NCBI GenBank assembly: GCA_007922195.1
Contig: ML682067.1
Location: 7,840,914-7,904,913 of the forward strand
DNA: 64,000 bases
DNA from: Podocnemis expansa
Lineage: Eukaryota; Chordata; Testudines; Podocnemididae
Reading direction: 5' to 3'
A program made the translations under genes and the position numbers. The notes under the pieces are model-generated. The model saw nothing but the letters and a program-made list of their open reading frames with translations. It searched no databases and had not been told where the DNA came from. Positions 56,832-64,000 of this stretch are shown piece by piece; within the stretch, counting starts at the first letter, position 1; every line of letters begins with the position of its first letter.

Positions 56832-57185
56832 TCATTGTCTTTGGTGCAGATGTTGGTGTTTAGCAGAACAACAATAATGAAATGGGTTACTAGACTAGAG
56901 CAAACTGGTAGCCCCCAAAGCTGGCTCTCTGCAGCTTTTTCACTTGGATTGAAAATGGGCTAAGGAAGTAAATGTTTCGGGGGGGGGGGGGAAGAATGTG
57001 TATAGAGAATATATACAAACAATCAGAGGATCTACATTCATAATAAATGTACCAGAAGTCACTCATCAGTCTTATTGGGAGCTTGCTAGGTTCCTGCGTC
57101 TGTAACCCTTAAACAGGGTATCTTTTCCTTGGCAAAATTTGTGTTCATTTGTTGAATTAAAATGAAGTGCTAGAAGTTTTAAGGT
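56832..57185. other. No gene seen; 13-base G run at 56979-56991
   Basis: Unique-looking sequence. Confidence 0.35.
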
Positions 57186-57189
57186 CTGG

Positions 57190-57310
57190 CTTGTGAAAGC
57201 CCTGGCTGTGATGATTTAGTTAGGGTTGGTCTTGCTTTGAGCTAGATGGACTAGAAGGCCTCCTGGAATCTCTTTCTACCATAATATTCTTTGATTCTTT
57301 GTTTCTCTGG
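57190..57310 (+). mobile_element. CR1 3' end
   Basis: 'gttagggttggtcttgctttg' followed by 'gatggactagaaggcctcctgg' and ATATTCTTTGATTC is a decayed CR1 3' terminus. Confidence 0.55.
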
Positions 57311-58138
57311 GCCTCAACTTATTTGATCAAGTCTATCTAAGCCATTCCAGGGAGTGATACTTCTTTAGAGCTATTTAAAACCTTAGTGGCTCATCATAAT
57401 CAGTCATAGAGGGGCTGTGGTAATTTGTATTCTCCTCCATGTGTAGACGAACTCTTGTCCCATGGAATAGAATATAATTCCATAAAAATATTGCATTTGA
57501 TGGCTATCTCTGTTACAATTCAGGTTTGTGCTAAGATTCATATGAAAGACTTAATCAGGGCTTTCTGTTCAAAATTAAGGGTGCTGAAATTTTCATAGCT
57601 GTTTGTTTGACCTTTTGGCCTTCAGTCTTGGAAACTTCACAAAATAAGCTTCTCCTGTGAGACTTTTGCAATCTTGTCTAGAGGCAATGTTTCCAGAAAA
57701 CCTGTTATATTAACATTTTTGCCATTGTGGGTCATATTTTTTGCAAGAATTGCTTTTTGTACAAGACAATTCGCAGGTAACTCTAAAGCAAAATCAGAAA
57801 CTTGTATTTGATTTGGATTTCTGAGTCTCAACTTTTCAAAAACCTGAAGGGTTTGAAAGTTTTACTTCTGTACTTCTAATCCAAGGAAACTTCCCATCAC
57901 ACACCTAACTCATTATTTTGAAACTTGTGTTCACTGTCTTGTTTGTCTGCCTAATCTGATTTGTTTGTTTTTAACACTTGCCTCAGCCCTTTGGTTTTGT
58001 TGAGGGAAAATGCACCAGGTTCTGTTTTCATCCCCTATTACTCTGGAGTAGAACTTTGCCAATTCTACCATTTCCCCTTAGCATTGCAACCGGGTGCCAA
58101 ACCCACTCATCATATACTGAGAATGTAATACATCTCTA
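57311..58138. other. No gene seen
   Basis: AT-rich unique-looking sequence. Confidence 0.35.
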
Positions 58139-58140
58139 AG

Positions 58141-58350
58141 GAGTCAGCATGACCTAGTGGATAAAGCATTGGACTGGATCTTTGGACCTCATGCTGTTCC
58201 TGGCCTGCGTCTTTGGTGAGTGACATCATTGTCATGTGCCTCAGTTTCACAGTCTTTAAGATGGGAATGCTAATGACTCTTACTTCCTTTGTAAAGCACT
58301 TGGAGAGCTGCTGATGAAAAGCTTTGTATAAAACCAGCTATTATTACTTA
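58141..58350 (+). repeat. MIR-like core-SINE
   Basis: A tRNA-derived head 'gcatgacctagtggataaagc' (A-box-like TAGTGGATAAAGC), then 'gtgcctcagtttcacagtc', 'aagatgggaatgctaatgac' and 'tttgtaaagcacttggagagc', in MIR order. Confidence 0.6.
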
Positions 58351-58733
58351 TTTCACCATCAATTCACTTTGAATCAGTTTACTGGGCAGTTGAGTGGCCT
58401 TGTCACTGCCTAGCACCCCTCTAGATAATCATGTCTGCTAATGACACTGACATTTCTGCCCAAATTGCTCCCAGCATTTCTCTCCCATGATATAGTTGCA
58501 CCAAAGCTGCATCTCAGTGAACTCTTACAGACTGTAACTTGTCCCCAGAACTCAGCACTTTTTTGCTCTGAGAATTTATTGTATTTCAGTAAGGAGAACA
58601 TTATTGGGAGTGAACATCACTCCCTTTCACACATTCAATACAATCAGATTAGTAGTCATGGAAGTTCCGTTGATTGCTAAAACAAGCATTTGTGACTCTG
58701 ACCCCTAGTCTTTCAGAATGGTAAAAGAATAAA
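58351..58733. other. No gene seen
   Basis: Unique-looking sequence. Confidence 0.3.
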
Positions 58734-58737
58734 CATC

Positions 58738-59253
58738 TGGGACGGGACAGTTGCCCCACACTGGCTCTGAAGGAGTTAAAAGGCCCAGAGCATACCACCC
58801 ACACAGGTAGCAGTGCTTCTGGGCCAATCTGAGGCCAGTAGAGAGTCTTAAAAAGGATGCTGCAGAGCCAGTCAGTCAATTGGCCTGGGAAGCTCAAAGG
58901 GAGAGGTTGCCCCACTGACTCACTGAGCAAGTGAGCAAGCCAGCACCCCGGTGAGCTCTGATTGGACCACTGGGAGCTGACCAGCAGCCAGGGTCCTGAA
59001 AGGCTGGATGGCAGCAGCTATCTGGAGGAGCAGTCTGAAGGCAAGGGTGGTGACTTTCCCCTGAAAGGGGTGGTGGTGAATGGACAGTAGTACTCAGCTA
59101 GAGGGCTGAATAGCCATAAGTGCCCAGTTAGAGGGCTGAGTAGCCTGAAATGTAACGGGATACAAGCCAATGGCAGGGACCACTTGAGCTGAATTCCCCA
59201 GCAACACCATCATCAAGAGGTACTCATCCAGCAGTGGGATGTGCAACCTGCCA
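58738..59253 (+). repeat. 5' LTR, 516 bp
   Basis: Starts TGGGACGGGACAGTTGCC and aligns along its length with 60476-61342, but lacks about 290 bp that the other LTR has after 'ctgaaggcaagg'. It has a single 'cttaaaaaggatgctgcagag' where the other LTR has three TATA units. Confidence 0.7.
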
Positions 59254-59599
59254 CAACTTGATAGAGAGTGCAGACAGCAGTCACTCCTGATGCCAAGGAG
59301 CAGGCTAAGGATCATGGAGGGTGGGTACACAAAGGATCCGCAAAGGACATAGTGCATGGTGGTGAAAAGGGTCATGACTCACAGAGACTATGTGGGTGGA
59401 GGACAAGAGGACCATCCCACTTTGGACCATGGAGTGGCTGAGCCCTGGCAAAGGGACTGAGTGACAGTGGAGGCACATAAAGACCCAGCTGTTGGAGGTC
59501 AAGAGGAGCCAGCAGAGTCTCTGGGGTACAAATCAGTGCCTCCAGGACCACCTGCACAATATGAATGAACGTTAGTGCTTTGCTGGGAGAGACTGACAG

Positions 59600-59720
59600 G
59601 AGGATCCAAAAAGGAGAAGCCCCTGAGTCTGGAGGCAGAGAGGACTTTTCCTGAGCTGTTTCATCTGTGGTCAGGTGAGCCACCTGAAGAGATGCTGCCC
59701 CATCAATGGGGGTAACAGGA
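59600..59720 (+). pseudogene. Gag CCHC zinc-knuckle relic
   Basis: In the + frame, codons 59657-59698 spell C-F-I-C-G-Q-V-S-H-L-K-R-C-C, which fits C-X2-C-X4-H-X4-C. That is the nucleocapsid zinc knuckle of retroviral and gypsy-type Gag, which binds genomic RNA. No long open frame surrounds it. Confidence 0.55.
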
Positions 59721-60027
59721 CTTGTGTGGAACACCCCTTCAACTCACTCTTGTGAAAGTAACAAGGTGGGAGGGGGTTTGCTGGACTTTTAGGGCCAGAA
59801 AGCATTTTAAAACAGATTGCCTGTCCAAGAAATGTGGAGCTAACCCATAGACAGGGGCTGAGCCAGAGAGGCTGAAGGCACCATGGAAACCCAGAGGATG
59901 GTTCTGGTCCCATGAGGAGGGCCCTCTTAAGAGGCATTGCCCCCTAAGACTGAGGAGGGCAAGGACAAGAGGGCCAGGGTCAGCCAAGTCAGATCAGACA
60001 GATGCCTCTGTACACAGCAAGGGCTGG

Positions 60028-60393
60028 GTGGAGCCTTCAGGAGAGAAGAGGGAAACCACAGAGAAGGTGGTGGGGATGGATAGGACCCAGTCAGACAGGG
60101 ATGCCCAGATAAGAAGCAGAGGGGTTGTTAAAGAGACACAGACTCTGAGGGAACAGGAACTAGAGAAAGATACTGGGACAGAGAAGACCCAGTCAGAGAA
60201 GGAAACCCAAGCTGAGTCCATGGGGGCGGAAGATACAGAGATTCAGACCATTATGGAAATGATTCTGGAGGAGACTGTTGAACAATTGGATGAGGTCAAG
60301 GTGAATCTGGAGTCCAGGGAGCAGGTATTCGAAGGGGCAAGGCTGGAAAAAAAGTCCTGCTGGCACCTGATGGAGGTGGAGGAACAGACATAG
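60028..60393 (+). pseudogene. Acidic, Glu/Lys-rich frame in the LTR element interior
   Basis: 121 open codons of charged, repeat-like composition (several KET, EKDT and QSEKETQ-type units) ending 83 bp before the 3' LTR. No domain recognised. It may be the degraded 3' part of a gag or accessory region, or simply purine-rich DNA read in frame. Confidence 0.3.
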
Positions 60394-60475
60394 ATTAAAG
60401 GGCCATCTCTGGGCAGCTCAGAGTCAGTGGAGAACACAGGTTCCTTGCAGGTGGTGACTTGAGGGGGAGGGTGTA

Positions 60476-61342
60476 TGACATGGTAGTTACCCTGCACTGG
60501 CCCTGAAGTAGTTAAGACGCCCAGAGCATAGCGGCCAGTCAGGTGGCAGGGCTGCTGGACAATCAGGAGCCAGGATAGAGGTATAAAAAGGGAGCTGCAG
60601 AGGAGAATAGAGGTATAAAAAGGGAGCTGCAGAGGAGAATAAAGGCATAAAAAGGGAGTTGAAGAGATAGTCAGTCAGTTTGGCCTGGGAAGCTCAGAGG
60701 GAAAGTTTGCCCCTCTGGTTAGCTGGCTGGCTGAGTGAGCCAGAGCCCCGGAGAGCTCTGAGTGGACTACTGAAAGCGCACCAGGGTCCTGAAAAGCTTG
60801 ACGGGAGCAGAGATCTGGAGCAGCAGTCTGAAGGCAAGGATGCTTGATGTGGATGGACAATGGCTGGGACTCCAGAGAAGTCACCAGGAACAGACTGGCA
60901 CATGGACTGAGGTGAGGGTCTGTGCATGAGACTTTGGGCTGCAGGGAAAGAGGCTCAGGGAATAGACTGAGATTGCAGGGAGAATGCAGCAACAGTACCA
61001 AGATTGCAGCACTTAGGGTTCCTGGGCTGAAGCTTGGAGAAGTGGAAGGGCTTGGGTCCCTCCCTGCCCCCCCAGAATGCCAAGAGCAGCATTGAACTCT
61101 TGGACATTGAGACGTAGTGGCCAAGAAGTACAAGTGGGTCTTCTCTCTGGAAGGGGGAGTGAACGGATAGTGGCACTCAGCCAGAGGGCTGAGTAGCTAT
61201 AGGTGCCCAGCTACAGGGCTGAGTAGCCTGCAAGGTGATGGAGCATGAGCTGAGCATTGGGACCACTTGAGCTGAATTCCCTAGCAACACCATCACCAGG
61301 AGGCACCCATCCAGTGGGCAGGGAGTGGGGTGCAACCTTCCA
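60476..61342 (+). repeat. 3' LTR, 867 bp
   Basis: Starts TGACATGGTAGTTACCC, ends GCAACCTTCCA. It includes three 32-bp units (60576-60671), each with TATAAAAAGGG or CATAAAAAGGG, and about 290 bp not present in the 5' LTR (60850-61140). Confidence 0.7.
60576..60671 (+). promoter_or_regulatory. Triplicated TATA-box unit
   Basis: Three tandem 32-bp units. Units 1 and 2 are identical, with TATAAAAAGGGAGCTGCAG; unit 3 has CATAAAAAGGGAGTTGAAG. The 5' LTR has one diverged counterpart (CTTAAAAAGGATGCTGCAG). Confidence 0.65.
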
Positions 61343-61346
61343 CATC

Positions 61347-62320
61347 AAAGACTGTTACTAATAAATTGTCCGTGTCTCCTTCCATGAAGAGAATCTTTCT
61401 GTCATCCTAAAATAGTCTGACAAATGACTACTGTTGAGTAAATCATTACCTGATGCTAGAGGTGAAGAGGGCTGGTGGGAGATGGCAAATTCTTTATCAT
61501 TTTTAAAAGTAGAAGGCAGAAGTATGTTAAATATCTTTTATGAAATTGTTAGTACATTCATTCCTATGCTTTCTCTCCTGCAAAAACTTTGTAGTGCTAA
61601 TTCCAGCTCTTTCTTTTAATCATATTGGATTGTAAATTGCACTACTTATCTTCTAAAGGCTTTTTTTAAAAAAATCTATAAATAATTTTTAAATGGAAAA
61701 AATAATTGAATACAGTTATGGAATTATTGTTATTCCACTAGACAGCTTCTACAGCCTTGATTTACCATATCTATGCTAGTTGTAGATAAAGATCTTCTAT
61801 TTGAGAAAGGGCTTGACTTGATATTAATGTAAAAAGAAGTTAAGAATAACATTATAAAAATGCTTACAGAAGAAATATTCATTTTGCAGGTTGAAATACC
61901 CACAACTCGAGAGAAGTGAGTTCAGTAAAGATTTGTTTTTATTTTATTTCAAATATGACCTGTTATACCTTTAAAAAAAAAGGAAGGAAAAGAAAACCCT
62001 CAGCTGGCCATGCTAGAAATACTGACATTTACATATGTTCCTTTAAGTTAGTTTGAAGAACAGCCATCAGATAGCACTGCCACTTGAGAGAACCATATTC
62101 TCAATATCCAGGTAAAATAACATATACTAATATGATAGCTGAAGAACAGAACGTTTTCCTGTCTTTGTTCCTTTTTTCCCCAATGCCTGCAGTTTCCTTG
62201 ACAAGACCAAGGCCAGAAAGAATTTTTCAAATTAAAATAATTGTCGTATGAACTCAAAACTTTTTAGAAATGAAAATGGTGGAAGAATAAAGACAGAGTG
62301 ATGATGGCACACTGCCAGCA
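61347..62320. other. No gene seen
   Basis: AT-rich unique-looking sequence. Confidence 0.35.
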
Positions 62321-62324
62321 TGAT

Positions 62325-62890
62325 TTTGAGTCATACAATTTAAGGCAGAAGAGACCATTGCATAATTTTGTTTGACTTCCTGTTTGTAACGGGCCATTAA
62401 ATTCCAACCCCCCTCCCCCTTAGTCCTGTATTGAGCTCAATAGCTTTGTATTGACTAAAGTATACCTAGTGTTGATAAAATGCATCTTCAAGAAAGGAGT
62501 CCAGTCTTGATTTGAAGACTTCAAGAGATGGAGAATTCAACCCTTTCCCTTGGTTGCTTTTTCCAGTGGCTTATTATCACTGTTATAAAGGCATAAATGC
62601 ATAACTTTTAACTGAAATTGGTCTAGCTTCAGCTTCCAGTCATTGGTTCTTGTTCTGCTTTTTTCTCCACTAGATTAAAGAACATTTTGGTATGTGTTAT
62701 TTTTCCCCCATAAAGGTACTGACACACTAAGATAAAGACACTTCTTGATCTTTTTAATAAGCTAAATAGATGTTGAACATTCTAAACCTTTAAGACATTT
62801 TCTCCTTTGGATCACTCTTACAGCTCTTTTATGCATTTTCTCCAATTTTTCATTGTCCAGTGATGACTGACCCTTTAGCTCTTCTTATTG
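62325..62890 (-). mobile_element. CR1 3' end and C-terminal remnant
   Basis: 'gagtcatacaatttaaggcag' followed by 'aagagaccattgcataattttg' is the complement of a CR1 3' terminus. Farther right, 'gacattttctcctttggatc' and 'cttacagctcttttatgcatt' follow the order of the copies at 44.9 and 54.9 kb. Strongly decayed. Confidence 0.5.
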
Positions 62891-63149
62891 TCCGCAAAGG
62901 TTAGTTGTAGGGGCCTGTATTATCACTGTGCCTGCGTGTACATTGTTTCATTCAGAGAGCGAAGGACGAATATCAGGCCTTAAGCTTCAGAGAAAGGAGT
63001 GTTTGAGGTTTGGGTATAGTAGTCTTCCAGATACCAAACTGCAGGCCAGTGGAATAGAACATGGATGAGAATGACTGTTGACCTACAATAAAATAGGAAT
63101 TTATATTGCAAACCAAATTAAAATAATAATACAGTATACTGTGAATGAA

Positions 63150-63282
63150 GAAAAGCAAGGAGTCTTGTGACACTTAAAGACTAATAAATAAATACATCTG
63201 TTAGTCGTTTAAGTGTCACAAGACTCCTTGCTTTTTTTTGCTTTACTAGACTAACCTGGCTGCCCCTTTGGAACTTATCCTT
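63150..63282 (+). mobile_element. PLE-derived fold-back copy
   Basis: GCAAGGAGTCTTGTGACACTT (63154-63174) and AAGTGTCACAAGACTCCTTGC are perfect 21-bp inverted arms, separated by about 36 bp that includes 'gactaataaataaatacatctgttagtc', itself partly complementary. The tail 'gactaacctggctgcccc' follows. TGAATGAA flanks both sides (63142-63149 and 63283-63290), an 8-bp TSD. Confidence 0.65.
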
Positions 63283-63477
63283 TGAATGAATACAATTACC
63301 TTCATCCACTTACGCTATCTAAAGAAATGTCTGACTCATATCAATAATGGTTTAAGTAATCAAGATATTTTTGGGAAGGGCTGGTAGTTTTTTTTGTCTA
63401 GGAATTAGTAGAGGAAAGCCCTTTTTTATTTTTTTCTGTTGGGAAAGTCATCTGTTCTCATTTATCCCTGGTATCTA

Positions 63478-63823
63478 GCTATGTCTATGCTGGCAATTTA
63501 GGTCAAATTAAGAAGGCTTAATTCAAACTAAATTAGTCCCTGCCTACACTAGACTTTCATTAAGTTAAATTAAGAAATTCCTTAATTCAATTTAAAGAAA
63601 GCTTAATTTGAATTAATAAGAACCACCTGTTAGTTTGAGTTAAGCCTTAATTTGACTCCTTAGTTCAAACTAAGGATGGTGTAGACCTGGATTAATCCTT
63701 AATTTGACTTTAGTCAATTTTGTTAATTCAACTAAATAAGGTTGAGTTTAGTTTGAATTAAAGTCAAACTTATTAGTTCAAATTAACAAATTCAACCTAA
63801 CTTTTTCTAGTGTAGATATAGCC
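63478..63823. mobile_element. Harbinger-type MITE, about 346 bp
   Basis: Ends GCTATGTCTATGCTGG and CTAGTGTAGATATAGCC. Filled with TTAGTTCAAACTAA- and AATTTGACTT-type palindromes. No ORF. The TSD is ambiguous. Confidence 0.6.
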
Positions 63824-64000
63824 TTAGTAGGTTAAAGAACTGCAGTTTGGTTATAGAGTCCTGGAGGTTTAAATGGGTATTTGTGTTTTGCTGAAGGTTC
63901 ATATGTCTGCATGATTCTGCTGATCAGTTTATCAAGACATAGCCAGCAGTGAGCACTTACTCAAACTGTTTATTTCTTTCTACAAATCTGTTCCTATAGT
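63824..64000. other. No gene seen
   Basis: Short AT-rich end of the window. Confidence 0.3.

Larger units (their letters stand above)
58734..61346 (+). mobile_element. Non-autonomous LTR retrotransposon, gag relic, TSD CATC
   Basis: Two related LTRs (58738-59253 and 60476-61342) bracket about 1.2 kb. CATC stands just before the first LTR (58734-58737) and just after the second (61343-61346). Both LTRs begin TG and end CCA. A purine tract (GAGGGGGAGGGTGTA) precedes the 3' LTR. The internal part holds a CCHC zinc-knuckle relic and an acidic frame, but no protease, RT or integrase. Together these point to a retroviral or gypsy-like element that kept only a gag fragment. Confidence 0.75.

Noticed and set aside
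58141..58215. Possible tRNA gene
   Set aside because: Only an A-box-like stretch remains; there is no cloverleaf, and the downstream sequence follows a MIR-like core-SINE.

Overview
The window looks like intergenic or deep intronic DNA of a non-avian reptile, most likely a turtle and possibly a crocodilian. The reasons are CR1-type LINEs as the dominant retrotransposon, Harbinger-type MITEs whose ends read GGCTATGTCTACAC or GGCTGTGTTCACAC, Penelope-like element (PLE) tails, hAT-type MITEs and core-SINE (MIR-like) relics. The lineage call rests on remembered resemblance of these families and no database was searched. I found no convincing host protein-coding exon, tRNA, rRNA or conserved ncRNA. 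The coding capacity I can support belongs to mobile elements.

Layout. 1-514 is a truncated, inverted Harbinger copy with a decayed Myb/SANT ORF. 1900-7130 is a purine-rich unit into which a complete 3.58-kb Harbinger (3005-6588, TSD ATA) and a 313-bp MITE (6748-7060, TSD TAG) inserted. The complete element carries a two-exon Myb-like gene on + and a DDE transposase on -, convergent, with facing poly(A) signals; both genes are broken. 7.4-20.6 kb holds scattered MITEs, CR1 3' ends, short PLE copies, an LTR-like promoter block and an internally deleted Harbinger (19738-20579). 23.8-24.9 kb has one hAT MITE and one Harbinger-like MITE.

27313-31230 is a 5'-truncated but unusually well preserved CR1 (endonuclease C-terminus plus reverse transcriptase), split by a 1.43-kb solo-LTR-like insertion (29083-30510, TSD GTAC). 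31.5-35.3 kb has further hAT-type elements. 42990-43947 is a PLE insertion with an open GIY-YIG endonuclease ORF, inverted flanks and a 13-bp TSD. 44.6-45.5, 47.2-50.1 and 54.8-56.4 kb are old CR1 copies with MITEs or PLE pieces inside them. 51.1-56.8 kb holds three TTTCGAAA-rich MITEs, two of which form a near-identical inverted pair about 4 kb apart. 58734-61346 is a degraded non-autonomous LTR retrotransposon with a CCHC zinc-knuckle relic and a triplicated TATA segment in its 3' LTR. The end holds a CR1 3' end, a PLE hairpin and a last MITE.

How the parts relate. The Harbinger series (full element, truncated copy, internally deleted copy, short MITEs) shares ends and subterminal TTTCGAAA palindromes, so the small elements were probably mobilised by a transposase of the full type. 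The short fold-back copies near 12.7, 39.4, 53.3 and 63.2 kb, except the 39.4-kb one, share their tail with the GIY-YIG insertion and appear to be PLE retrotransposition products. Nesting gives a relative order: CR1 relics first, then MITEs and PLE tails, with the 27-31 kb CR1 and the LTR inside it among the youngest insertions.
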